A DNA stretch of 59,508 bases, taken from Clostridiales bacterium UBA1774. GTDB lineage: Bacteria; Bacillota; Clostridia; Oscillospirales; Oscillospiraceae. Positions 7,072 to 15,518 of this stretch are shown here, one piece after another (the first letter of the stretch is position 1; the number at the start of each line of letters is the position of its first letter). Below the pieces are notes generated by a model. That model had not been told where the DNA came from. It saw only the letters and a program-made list of their open reading frames with translations, and made no database searches. A program made the translations under genes and the position numbers. Where the stretch lies: the NCBI GenBank assembly GCA_002314635.1, contig DCGQ01000053.1, forward strand, positions 27,679-87,186, read 5' to 3'.

Positions 7072-7935
7072 ATGAAAAGACCTTCTCCCCGACTGAATCT
7101 CGTTCTCAGTATGCTGATCTTCGGCACCATCGGTCTGATTCGCCGCAGCATTCCCCTTCCATCTTCCCTGTTGGCACAAAGCCGGGGCATGATCGGCGGC
7201 CTGATGCTGATTCTGGTAATGCTGCTGCGCCGACAGGCGCCGGACTGGTACAGCATCAAGCGGGCGGGGGTTCCGCTGCTGCTGTCCGGCGTAATGCTGG
7301 GATTCAACTGGATCCTGCTGTTTGAAGCCTACCGCTATACCAGCGTTGCCGCTGCCACCATCTGCTATTACATGGCACCGGTGCTGGTGCTGCTGGTCTC
7401 ACCCATGCTGGGGGAAAAACTGACGCTGAAAAAGGTCCTGTGCTGTCTCTGCGCGGTGATCGGAATGGGTCTGGTGTCCGGTCTGCTTTCAGCCGGGGGC
7501 GGCAGTACCAAAGGAGTGTTGCTGGGTCTCAGCGCGGCGCTGCTGTATGCGGCTATTGTGCTGCTGAACAGGCGGATTCCCGACGTGTCCGCTATGGATC
7601 GAACCGTGGTGCAGCTGCTGGTATCCAGTCTGGTTCTAATCCCCTATACGCTGCTGACAGAGGATCTCAGCGGCCTGACCCTCACCGCGCCCACTTTGCT
7701 GCTGACGCTGACGGCGGGCATCGTCCACACCGGCCTTGCCTATCTGCTGTACTTCGGTTCGCTGCCCCACGTCCCGGCTCAGACTGCCGCCATTCTTAGC
7801 TATCTGGACCCGGTGTCGGCGGTGCTGCTGTCCGCGCTGGTGCTGCGGGAACCGCTGGGCGTGTTCGGTGTGCTTGGCTCCGTGCTGGTGCTGGGGGCCA
7901 TGCTGTTCAGCGAATGGGAACCCAAAAAGAGATAA
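7072..7935 (+). CDS. DMT superfamily (EamA) transporter
   Basis: A 287-residue integral membrane protein with two EamA repeats of five predicted helices each, the layout of drug/metabolite exporters such as RhaT/YdcZ-like permeases. The first repeat includes LMLILVMLLRR and GVMLGFNWILLFEAYRYTSVAAATICYYMAPVLVLL. The second ends with AILSYLDPVSAVLLSALVLREPLG, a typical EamA signature. The ATG at 7072 follows GGAGG (7062-7066). It is divergent from birA with 56 bp between. The substrate is unknown. Confidence 0.88.
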   Translation: MKRPSPRLNLVLSMLIFGTIGLIRRSIPLPSSLLAQSRGMIGGLMLILVMLLRRQAPDWYSIKRAGVPLLLSGVMLGFNWILLFEAYRYTSVAAATICYYMAPVLVLLVSPMLGEKLTLKKVLCCLCAVIGMGLVSGLLSAGGGSTKGVLLGLSAALLYAAIVLLNRRIPDVSAMDRTVVQLLVSSLVLIPYTLLTEDLSGLTLTAPTLLLTLTAGIVHTGLAYLLYFGSLPHVPAQTAAILSYLDPVSAVLLSALVLREPLGVFGVLGSVLVLGAMLFSEWEPKKR

Positions 7936-7939
7936 CGCA

Positions 7940-7978
7940 AAGACCCGGAGGCTGGCCAACGCGCCGCTTCCGGGTCTT
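7940..7978. terminator. stem-loop after the DMT transporter gene
   Basis: AAGACCCGGA (7940-7949) pairs perfectly with TCCGGGTCTT (7969-7978). The stem is followed by CGG rather than a run of T, so Rho-independent activity is uncertain. The rest of the gap to 8142 shows only a doubled GTGGAAAAA and no gene. Confidence 0.5.
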
Positions 7979-8142
7979 CGGTTGATAAAAAAGTGGAAAA
8001 AGTGGAAAAATCCTGTGGGCGGTGCAAGTGTTCTTTCCCAACGGAGGCGGCAATCAAAACCCGGATTTCCTGTTTCGGGAGCCGCAGGCTGTTTTCAGGT
8101 TTTATGCAGAAATCTTGGATATACTCGACCCGTTTCGCAATC

Positions 8143-9450
8143 TCAGCCGAAGTCCAGATACGCCAGCTGCCGATGCACCGCCGCCATGACCAGCGCATCG
8201 TATTCCTCCTGCCGCTCCCGGCACAGGCGCAGCAGCTCGTCCTTCAATGGCGCGTGGAGCAGATGCCCGTGGCAGATGTAAAGCAGCTGGCGGACCTCCT
8301 CCCGGTCAATCAGGCCGGGAAGCTGAAAGTCCTCCGGCTGGCTGGCTTCCGGGATCGCGCCCAGATTCACGGTGAGGGGGAACAGCTGTGCGGCCTCTCC
8401 TACGGATTCCTGACAGAGCTGCAGGCAGCGGCGGAACAGGGACGGGTCAGCCTTGGCGGCCAGCCGCAAGGCGCTGATCCATGCCAGTCCATCGGTGTCG
8501 GTGTGGAAATACCCGGCGGATTCCAGACCCAGATTGGGCAGAATCCGCAGCTTGTAGGAGCAGCCGGGGAAGGAAAGCTTATACCCGAACTGTTTTGCAA
8601 TGGCAGCGTGGAGCTTCACTTCCTCGCCGAATTTCTCCGCTTCGCCCCGGAACTCCCCGCAAAGCGGAAATTCTCCCCGGAAACGGGGCGCAAAGGCCTG
8701 AATCACCACGCCCCGCCGCCGCAGCTCGGAGGCGATGTAATAGTGTTCCTCCGCTGTGGTGGGCAGGTTCATGTTGCTGAGAGACAGGGCAAAATCCGCT
8801 CCACTGCCCAGAATGTGCCGCTGATAGACCTGCGCGGCCAGCTCAACGGCGGCTCCGAAGCTCTGATAGCAGCGGCGGAGAGTTCCAAAATCAAACTTCA
8901 TAGTTTCGCCTGCAAGCTTATGCTCCTGATTCAGGTAAAAATCCGCCTGTGTGTCGTCAGGCTCGTCAAAGATCCGGCGGGTGTTTCGCAGATCCAGCGT
9001 GATGATTGTGTACCCGCTGAGCAGCGCCAGCGCCGCCTCCACCTCTGAGGTGACGGTGGCTTCCGCGCCCCATGGCTGCATGTAACCCTCCCGGTAGGCG
9101 GCGAAGGTGGCCGCATCCAGCGCGTCCGCGTAGCTGCGCTCCGTGCAGGCCAGCTCCAGCGGCGACAGGTGTACCGGCACGGGGATCGCGTCCGTACCAC
9201 GGAAGCTCCGCAGCAGCGCGTCTCCGGCAGCACCCAGAAAATCCTCGGCTGCAATGGTCTTTTTCAGACCCAGCACCCGGGAGGGGGCGCACCAGGGGAA
9301 CTCCCGGCGCAGATATTCGGCGGTGGCGTGGTCAAGCGGACGGGGCATCCCGCAGTTGACGAACCACTCCTTCCCTTCCTCATCCCGCAGGATGAAGGCT
9401 TTTCCGCAGCCGTGATTGCGGATGGAATTGGGATAAATGTATTTTTCCAT
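8143..9450 (-). CDS. uxaE: tagaturonate epimerase family protein (UxaE)
   Basis: A 435-residue protein that I assign to the UxaE family, which epimerises D-tagaturonate to D-fructuronate. Recognition rests on overall resemblance and above all on its place directly downstream of uxaC. Segments such as KKTIAAEDFLGAAGDALLRS near the N-terminus and KFDFGTLRRCYQSFG in the middle are consistent with the family. Together UxaC and UxaE bring galacturonate and glucuronate to a common intermediate without uxaB. The start is ATG 9448-9450 (MEKYIYPN) after a GAAAGG-type site; 41 nt separate it from uxaC. Confidence 0.78.
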   Translation of the reverse strand: MEKYIYPNSIRNHGCGKAFILRDEEGKEWFVNCGMPRPLDHATAEYLRREFPWCAPSRVLGLKKTIAAEDFLGAAGDALLRSFRGTDAIPVPVHLSPLELACTERSYADALDAATFAAYREGYMQPWGAEATVTSEVEAALALLSGYTIITLDLRNTRRIFDEPDDTQADFYLNQEHKLAGETMKFDFGTLRRCYQSFGAAVELAAQVYQRHILGSGADFALSLSNMNLPTTAEEHYYIASELRRRGVVIQAFAPRFRGEFPLCGEFRGEAEKFGEEVKLHAAIAKQFGYKLSFPGCSYKLRILPNLGLESAGYFHTDTDGLAWISALRLAAKADPSLFRRCLQLCQESVGEAAQLFPLTVNLGAIPEASQPEDFQLPGLIDREEVRQLLYICHGHLLHAPLKDELLRLCRERQEEYDALVMAAVHRQLAYLDFG

Positions 9451-9491
9451 GCCTTTCGGCTTCCTTTCAAAAATGAATATAAAATGGAAGA

Positions 9492-10865
9492 TTATTCGAC
9501 GAAAAAACGGTAAGCGTTCTTCCAGCACACGTCCTGCACCAGCGAACCCACCATGTCCCAATTTTCCGGGACCTGACCTTCCTTCATCCAGCCGCCCAGC
9601 AGACGGCAGAGAATCCGGCGGAAATACTCGTGGCGGGTGAAGCTGAGGAAGCTGCGGGAGTCGGTGGTCATACCGATGAAGTTCCCCAGAATGGCCCCGT
9701 TGGCAAGGGTCTTTAACTGGGCGAGGATGCCGTCCATATTGTCGTTAAACCACCACGCGGGGCCCTGCTGCACGCTGCCCCGGATGCCCTCGGCCTGGAA
9801 GCTGCCGATCACGGAGCCGATGCGGATGTTGTCCGCCGGGTCCATGGAATAAAGCACGGTTTTCGGCAGTATCCCGTCCTGACTGAGCCGCCCAAGGAAC
9901 GCGGCCAGCTTCCGTCCGCTGCCCTCGTCGCCCCGGATCACATCGAAGCCGGTGTTGGGTCCCAGTTCCCGGAAGGCCACCGGGTCCGCGTCCCGCTGCA
10001 CGCCGAAGTGCAGCTGCATCACCCAGCCGCGGCGGGCATATTCCTCCGCAAGAAAGTACATCAGATAGGAACGGAAGCAGAGCGCGTCCTCCGGGGTGAT
10101 CTCCATGCCGCAGAGGGCGCGGCGCAGGGTAAGCTCCGGGTCGCCCTCAAAGGTGATGGGCAGCTCACCCATGCTGTGGTCGGAATTGCGGCAGCCAAGC
10201 GCCTCAAAGGCGTCCATCCGCCCGATCAGCGCGGCCATCAGAGTGTCAATGTCCCGGATATCCTCTCCCAGCGTGGTGATGTAGCCGGCGAAGTCCGGAC
10301 TTTCCACCTGCAGCACCCGGTCGGGCCGGAAGGCGGGCAGCACCGGAATCTCAAAGTTTTCCTTTAATAATTTGTGGTATTCCAGCGAATCCGCCGGGTC
10401 GTTCGTGGTGTAGAGCAGCTTCACCCGGCTGTCCCGCACCAGCTGACGGGCGGACATGGTTTTCAGCTTTTCATTGCATTCCGTCCAGACGGCCTTGGCG
10501 TTCTTCCCGGTCAGCGGTTCTTCGATGCCGAAATAGCGTTTCAGCTCCAGCTGTGACCAGTGGTACAGCGGATTGCCCATGAGCCGGGGCAGCAGCTCCG
10601 CCCATTTCCGGAATTTGTCCCACGGCTCCGCGTCCCCGGTGATGTATTCCTCCCCGATGCCGTCAAAGCGCATGGCGCGCCACTTGTAATGATCCTCCCC
10701 CAGCCAGAGCCGGGTCAGATCGTCCCAGTGCCGATCCTCCGCCAGCTCTTTGGCGGACAGGTGACAGTGGTAGTCCACAATGGGTTGGTTTTTGGCATAA
10801 TCGTGATAAAGCCGCCGGGCGGCCTTGGAATCCAGCAGAAAATCCCGGTCAAGAAAAGGCTTCAT
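9492..10865 (-). CDS. uxaC: glucuronate (uronate) isomerase
   Basis: A 457-residue uronate isomerase of the amidohydrolase superfamily, converting D-glucuronate to D-fructuronate and D-galacturonate to D-tagaturonate. The N-terminal FLLDSKAARRLYHDYAKNQP and metal-binding YHCHLSAKELAEDRHW (H-x-H) are characteristic, as is the late GNFIGMTTDSRSFLSF. Length agrees with the family (about 465). The ATG (10863-10865) follows GGGAGG. It opens an operon with uxaE downstream, from a strong promoter holding a 12-bp palindrome. Confidence 0.96.
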   Translation of the reverse strand: MKPFLDRDFLLDSKAARRLYHDYAKNQPIVDYHCHLSAKELAEDRHWDDLTRLWLGEDHYKWRAMRFDGIGEEYITGDAEPWDKFRKWAELLPRLMGNPLYHWSQLELKRYFGIEEPLTGKNAKAVWTECNEKLKTMSARQLVRDSRVKLLYTTNDPADSLEYHKLLKENFEIPVLPAFRPDRVLQVESPDFAGYITTLGEDIRDIDTLMAALIGRMDAFEALGCRNSDHSMGELPITFEGDPELTLRRALCGMEITPEDALCFRSYLMYFLAEEYARRGWVMQLHFGVQRDADPVAFRELGPNTGFDVIRGDEGSGRKLAAFLGRLSQDGILPKTVLYSMDPADNIRIGSVIGSFQAEGIRGSVQQGPAWWFNDNMDGILAQLKTLANGAILGNFIGMTTDSRSFLSFTRHEYFRRILCRLLGGWMKEGQVPENWDMVGSLVQDVCWKNAYRFFVE

Positions 10866-10900
10866 AGCGAACCTCCCTGCAAGTCTGTTTTCTGTTTCGT

Positions 10901-10929
10901 ATTATAAGGGATTTTCCGGAAAACTGCAA
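10901..10929 (-). promoter_or_regulatory. uxaC promoter with palindromic operator candidate
   Basis: Minus strand TTGCAG (10929-10924), 17-nt spacer, TATAAT (10906-10901). The spacer contains the perfect 12-bp palindrome TTTTCCGGAAAA (10912-10923), placed where a repressor would block RNA polymerase. No regulator gene lies beside it. Confidence 0.75.
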
Positions 10930-11074
10930 GAATCCCCGAAACCGGCAGTGCGGTTTTCCGCCTCCTCTGCGTCAAACGGCAGCAGCATGATTTTGTAAAG
11001 AATCCTGCGGCATGATGCTGAGAATGTGAAAAAAAGAAAACCATAAATTCAAACGGGAAAACAGGAAAATTAAC

Positions 11075-11104
11075 TTGACGCAAGCTATCTAATTCGTGTA
11101 GAAT
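11075..11104 (+). promoter_or_regulatory. promoter of the MATE transporter gene
   Basis: TTGACG (11075-11080), 18-nt spacer, TAGAAT (11099-11104), about 40 bp upstream of the ATG. Confidence 0.7.
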
Positions 11105-11143
11105 AAGTAGCTTATGTAAATTTGAAAAGAAAGATGTGATGAA

Positions 11144-12619
11144 ATGACCAAAGAAGAGAAGCTTCTTCGGGCGAAGGATAATCACGACCTGACACAGGGT
11201 CCCATCACGAAAAAGATTGTCCTGTTTGCCCTGCCTATTATTGCGGGTAACCTGTTCCAGCAGCTTTACAATGTGGTGGACTCCTGGGTCGTCGGCAACT
11301 ATGCCCAGTCCGGCACCGCCTGTCTGGCCGCTGTCAATGCCAGCTTCCCCATCATGATGTTCTTCAACTCCCTGTTTATGGGCATCTCCATGGGCGCAAA
11401 CATCATCATCAGCCAGTATAAGGGCGCGAAGGATCAGGACAGCCTGCAGAAGGCTATGACCACCACCTTCTCCCTGAGTATGCTGATCGGTATTCTGATC
11501 ACGGTGCTTGGTCTGATTTTTGCAAGGCCGCTTCTGGAGGTTCTGGGTACTCCGGCGGACATTATGGATATGTCCGCAACCTATCTGCGGATCGTGTTCA
11601 TCGGCACCTGCGGCAACATTGTGTATAACGGTCTGAACGGTATGATCCGCGGCGTGGGCGACGCCAAATTCCCCATGTACGCGCTGATCGTTGCAGCGTT
11701 GATGAACATTGTGCTGGATCTGCTGTTTGTCATCTGCTTCCACTGGGATGTGGCGGGCGTTGCATGGGCCACCATCATTGCCCACTTCGCTTCCGGTCTG
11801 ATGCTGGTCTGGAAGCAGTCCAAGGGCGATTACGGCGCGAAGATCGACTTCAAGCATCTGAAGCCCGATCCCCGTATGACCAAGCTGATCGTCCGTCTGG
11901 GTCTGCCCGCCGCCATTCAGAATGCGGCCTTCTCCTGCGGTATGCTGGTCACGCAGACCTTCTCCAACCGCTTCGGCACCAACTACATCGCCGCCAACGC
12001 CATCATCATGAAGGCTGACGGCTTCGCCATGATGCCCATGATGGGCCTGCAGGCCGCCATCACCACCTATGTGGGTCAGAATATCGGCGCGGGCGATGTG
12101 AAGCGTACCAATAAGGGCGTGAACTCTTCCCTGCTGATCGCCGTGGTCTCCGCCGTTGTGATCGGCGTTCTGCTGTACTTCTTCGGCGAATACCTGATGG
12201 CCGCCTTCAATGTGACCGCTGAGGCGCTGGAGATGGGCGTGAAGGGCCTGAAATTCCTTGCGTGGTTCTATGTGTTCATGGGCGTGCAGAACGTGCTGGG
12301 CGGCGCACTCCGCGGCGCAGGCGCGTCTACCGCTTCCGCCGTCACCAGCGTGGCCGGTACGGTGCTGCGGATCCCCATGGGCTACTTCCTTGCCATCCAT
12401 CCGCTGAACAAGGCCTGTCAGGCCGCCGTGGAAGCCGGTCAGTATGCCACCGCCAAGCTGGCGGAGGCTGCCGGTGTGGGCATGGAGAACTACTTCGGTC
12501 TGTTCGAGACCTTTGCCTACGGCATGATCGTGGGCTGCCTGCTGATCGCTCCCTATTACATCTGGGGCAACTGGCGCAGCAAGGGCGTCACCGCGCAGGC
12601 TAAGACCATCAAAAAGTAA
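11144..12619 (+). CDS. MATE family efflux transporter
   Basis: A 491-residue inner-membrane antiporter with two MatE domains of six helices each. Domain 1 opens with GPITKKIVLFALPIIAGNLF and LYNVVDSWVVG; domain 2 carries LGLPAAIQNAAFSCGMLV and QAAITTYVGQNIGAGD. These are typical of the DinF/NorM-like branch that exports cationic compounds using Na+ or H+. An insertion of about 30 residues before the last two helices (near NKACQAAVEAGQYATAKLAEA) lengthens it beyond the usual 450. It stands alone between its own promoter and a strong terminator. Confidence 0.93.
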   Translation: MTKEEKLLRAKDNHDLTQGPITKKIVLFALPIIAGNLFQQLYNVVDSWVVGNYAQSGTACLAAVNASFPIMMFFNSLFMGISMGANIIISQYKGAKDQDSLQKAMTTTFSLSMLIGILITVLGLIFARPLLEVLGTPADIMDMSATYLRIVFIGTCGNIVYNGLNGMIRGVGDAKFPMYALIVAALMNIVLDLLFVICFHWDVAGVAWATIIAHFASGLMLVWKQSKGDYGAKIDFKHLKPDPRMTKLIVRLGLPAAIQNAAFSCGMLVTQTFSNRFGTNYIAANAIIMKADGFAMMPMMGLQAAITTYVGQNIGAGDVKRTNKGVNSSLLIAVVSAVVIGVLLYFFGEYLMAAFNVTAEALEMGVKGLKFLAWFYVFMGVQNVLGGALRGAGASTASAVTSVAGTVLRIPMGYFLAIHPLNKACQAAVEAGQYATAKLAEAAGVGMENYFGLFETFAYGMIVGCLLIAPYYIWGNWRSKGVTAQAKTIKK

Positions 12620-12623
12620 GACA

Positions 12624-12664
12624 TCGGCCGCTGTGTGAGAATTTCCGCGCAGCGGCCGTTTTTA
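12624..12664 (+). terminator. Rho-independent terminator after the MATE gene
   Basis: CGGCCGCTG (12625-12633) pairs with CAGCGGCCG (12650-12658), followed by TTTTT. Confidence 0.85.
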
Positions 12665-12689
12665 GAATCGGAAAGGAGCGGAACTGAAA

Positions 12690-15263
12690 ATGAGCTACAA
12701 GGCCTCCACCTCAAAAGAGATATCCGAAAGAGAAAAAGAACACGCTGCCATCGTCCGGGCGCTGGCACCGGAGGGCATGGTGGTGCTGCTGAATGACGGC
12801 GTGCTGCCGCTGAAAGCCGCACAGCCGGTGGCGCTGTTCGGCACCGGCGCACGGCGCACGGTGAAGGGTGGAACCGGCTCCGGCGATGTGAACTCCCGCA
12901 GCGTGGTGAACGCGGAGCAGGGTTTGAAAAACGCCGGGTTTTCAATCATGAGCGGGGACTGGCTGGATGCCTATGACGCGAAGTATGCGGAAGCGGAAAG
13001 GCAGCACAAGGCCGTCATGAAGCAGCGGATGGATGCGGGGGAAAACCCGGTTGCGGTGTATTTCACCCAACCCTTCCCCGCTTTTGAAGTGCCTGCGCTG
13101 CCGGAAAAGCCGCTGTGCGGACTGGCCGTCTATGTGATCTCCCGCAACTCCGGCGAGGGCAAGGATCGGGACGCCTGCCGGGGCGACTGGTTCCTGACGG
13201 AGCGGGAGGAAGCCGACCTGACCCTGCTGGCGAATACCTATGAGAAACTGATCGTGCTGCTGAATATCGGCGGCGTGATGGATACCCGGTTCTTCCGCAG
13301 CCTGAAAGGGCTCAGCGCGCTGGTGCTGATGTCGCAGGCGGGCGCGGATACCGGCGATGCGCTGGCGGATGCGCTGCTGGGCGTTACCGAGCCTTCCGGC
13401 AGACTGACCGATACCTGGGCAGAGGACTATGGGGATTACCCCTCCTCCGCCACCTTCAGCCACAATGACGGCAATGTGGCCGAGGAGCCTTACAGCGAGG
13501 GCATCTACGTGGGTTATCGCTACTTCGATACCTTCGGCAAGCCGGTGGCCTTCCCCTTCGGCTACGGCCTTGGCTATACGCAGTTCAAAATCACCGGTGC
13601 GCTGGCGGAGGCAAAGACCGAGGGCATTTCCGTCCGGGTGCAGGTGAAGAATATCGGGGCGCTGCCGGGTCGGGAGACTGCCCAGCTCTATGTCAGCGCG
13701 CCGGAAAGCCGGTTGGAGAAGCCGTATCAGGTGCTGGCCGCCTTCGGCAAGACCGCGCTGCTGCAGTCGGGAGAGACGCAGGAGCTGACCCTCACCTTCC
13801 CGCTGCGGAACATGGCGTCCTACTGCTCCCTGTGCCATTCGTGGGTGCTGGAAGCGGGAGACTATGTGCTGCGTCTGGGTCATCACAGCCGGGACACCTT
13901 TATCTGCGGCGTGGTGACGGTGCCGGAGCGGCTGGTGCTGGAGCAGCTTCGCGCCCTGCGTCCCTCCGAAGTGAAGGAGACCCTGCACCGGGCAGAGGCG
14001 AAGCCCATCACCTACGAGGGTGAATCGGCGGAGCTTTCCGCGGCGACCCGGATGACCCTCACCGGCACGGTGGAGACCCGGATCCCGGTCTACGCGGACG
14101 CGGATGTGTTCGATACCCCCGCTCCGGCGGAGCAGATCGGCATGGAGGCTGTATTGTCCGGGAAATACACCCTTGCCCAGCTCACCGCTCAGCTTACCCC
14201 GGCGGAGCTGGCCCGGCTGTGCGTGGGCGAGTTCGGCGACCGGAGCACCATCGGCAATGCAGGCAAGGATGTGCCCGGCGCTGCGGGGCAGACCATCCAC
14301 GGTCTGGAGGCCCGGGGCATCGGCAGCCTTGTGCTGGCAGACGGCCCTGCCGGTGTGCGGCTGACCCGCCATTTCCGCACGGATGCACAGGGCGTGCTGC
14401 TGCCGGAGGAAGGCGGTCTGAAAGCCGCTCTCACCGGCGAGGAACCCTCTGCGGAGACCCCGGCGGGTGCCATCGACTACTACCAGTTCTGCACCGCCAT
14501 TCCCATTGCCACCATGATCGCCCAGAGCTGGAATCCGGCGCTGGCGCAGCGCTTCGGTGCGCTGGCAGGCCGGGAGATGGCGGAATACGGCGTGCATAGC
14601 TGGCTGGCTCCCGGTATGAACATCCACCGGAACCCCCTGTGCGGCCGCAACTTTGAGTATTACTCCGAGGACCCGCTGATCGCGGGCGTGTTTGCGGCGG
14701 CGGATACGCTGGGCGTCCAGTCTGTCCCCGGTGTGGGCACCACCCCCAAGCACTTCCTGCTGAACAATCAGGAGGATAACCGAAACTACTCCGACAGCAT
14801 GGTTTCCGAGCAGGCCATGCGGGAAATCTACCTGCGGGGCTTTGAAATCTGCGTCCGCTCCGCCCAACCCATGTTCCTGATGACCTCCTATAACTTCATC
14901 AACGGCGTACACGCTGCCAACAGCCGGGATGTGCTGACGGATGTGCTGCGAAGCGAATGGGGCTTCGGCGGTCTGGTGATGACCGACTGGGGCACCACCG
15001 GCGGCGGAAACCTGATGGAGAAGGCCGGAGAGGATTCCACGCCCGAAGGCTGCATCGCGGCGGGCAACGACCTGATCGAACCCGGCTGTCAGGCGGATGT
15101 GGACGGCATTCTGACCGCGCTGGCGGAAGGACGGCTTTCCATGGACAGCCTGCGTACCTGCGCCCTGCGGATCCTCACCGTCATCGCAGGCAGCAGCCTG
15201 TATGAAAATGCGAAGCCGTGGAGCGGCCGGTTTAAGCTGGAGAAGTTTCTCAGCGTAAAGTAA
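12690..15263 (+). CDS. glycoside hydrolase family 3 enzyme with permuted domain order
   Basis: An 857-residue GH3 protein, probably a beta-glucosidase or related enzyme, with no signal peptide. The usual domain order is reversed. The alpha/beta sandwich domain comes first (about residues 25-300, with EGMVVLLNDGVLPLK and the closing AFPFGYGLGYTQF). A fibronectin-like domain follows (about 310-375). The TIM-barrel catalytic domain is last (about 480-850). The barrel holds GPAGVRLTR, GRNFEYYSEDPLIAG, KHFLLNNQEDNR and the nucleophile motif VMTDWG with Asp766. Reversed order is known in a few Ruminococcus and Butyrivibrio enzymes. An AAGGAG site lies about 12 nt upstream of the ATG. Confidence 0.93.
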   Translation: MSYKASTSKEISEREKEHAAIVRALAPEGMVVLLNDGVLPLKAAQPVALFGTGARRTVKGGTGSGDVNSRSVVNAEQGLKNAGFSIMSGDWLDAYDAKYAEAERQHKAVMKQRMDAGENPVAVYFTQPFPAFEVPALPEKPLCGLAVYVISRNSGEGKDRDACRGDWFLTEREEADLTLLANTYEKLIVLLNIGGVMDTRFFRSLKGLSALVLMSQAGADTGDALADALLGVTEPSGRLTDTWAEDYGDYPSSATFSHNDGNVAEEPYSEGIYVGYRYFDTFGKPVAFPFGYGLGYTQFKITGALAEAKTEGISVRVQVKNIGALPGRETAQLYVSAPESRLEKPYQVLAAFGKTALLQSGETQELTLTFPLRNMASYCSLCHSWVLEAGDYVLRLGHHSRDTFICGVVTVPERLVLEQLRALRPSEVKETLHRAEAKPITYEGESAELSAATRMTLTGTVETRIPVYADADVFDTPAPAEQIGMEAVLSGKYTLAQLTAQLTPAELARLCVGEFGDRSTIGNAGKDVPGAAGQTIHGLEARGIGSLVLADGPAGVRLTRHFRTDAQGVLLPEEGGLKAALTGEEPSAETPAGAIDYYQFCTAIPIATMIAQSWNPALAQRFGALAGREMAEYGVHSWLAPGMNIHRNPLCGRNFEYYSEDPLIAGVFAAADTLGVQSVPGVGTTPKHFLLNNQEDNRNYSDSMVSEQAMREIYLRGFEICVRSAQPMFLMTSYNFINGVHAANSRDVLTDVLRSEWGFGGLVMTDWGTTGGGNLMEKAGEDSTPEGCIAAGNDLIEPGCQADVDGILTALAEGRLSMDSLRTCALRILTVIAGSSLYENAKPWSGRFKLEKFLSVK

Positions 15264-15272
15264 GACTTTCGC

Positions 15273-15308
15273 GGTCAGGAGTGAGAAAAATTCTTCTCGC
15301 TCCTGACC
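15273..15308. terminator. stem-loop after the GH3 gene
   Basis: GGTCAGGAGTGAGAA and TTCTCGCTCCTGACC form a long near-perfect stem. No T-run follows, so it may be an mRNA 3' stabiliser rather than an intrinsic terminator. Confidence 0.6.
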
Positions 15309-15355
15309 TGCGATCGGACAGACCGCCGCTGTTTTGACATTCCGCACAGCAGCTC

Positions 15356-15385
15356 TTGACAAGCACCTGTAAAACCATATATACT
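15356..15385 (+). promoter_or_regulatory. promoter of the pyr operon
   Basis: TTGACA (15356-15361), 18-nt spacer, TATACT (15380-15385); TATATA at 15378-15383 with 16-nt spacing is an alternative -10. Transcription would begin near 15392, just before the PyrR element. Confidence 0.8.
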
Positions 15386-15390
15386 GTTCG

Positions 15391-15499
15391 GAAAGTGCTT
15401 TAAGTCGGTCCTGTGAGGCCGCCAAGGACTGTGGGAGATCGGGCGGGAATACCGTCCGGTTTTGGACTGCTGTTTTCCCTTGGCGGAAAGCAGCTTTTT
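15391..15499 (+). promoter_or_regulatory. PyrR-responsive attenuator of the pyr operon
   Basis: The leader contains the PyrR-binding hairpin: upper stem GGTC/GGCC (15407-15410, 15417-15420) closing the hexaloop CTGTGA (fits CNGNGA), with TTTAA on the 5' side and AAGGA on the 3' side. An intrinsic terminator follows: GCTGTTTTCC (15469-15478) with GGAAAGCAGC (15485-15494), then TTTTT. GCCAAGG (15421-15427) can instead pair with CCTTGGC (15478-15484), giving an antiterminator that destroys the terminator. In the known mechanism UMP-bound PyrR stabilises the first hairpin, frees the terminator and shuts the operon off when pyrimidines are plentiful. Confidence 0.88.
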
Positions 15500-15518
15500 C
15501 TGTATCCGGAGGTTCATC

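Noticed and set aside
7979..8142. Degraded gene between the DMT transporter and uxaE
   Set aside because: Frames are short and show no family resemblance; a doubled GTGGAAAAA is the only pattern.
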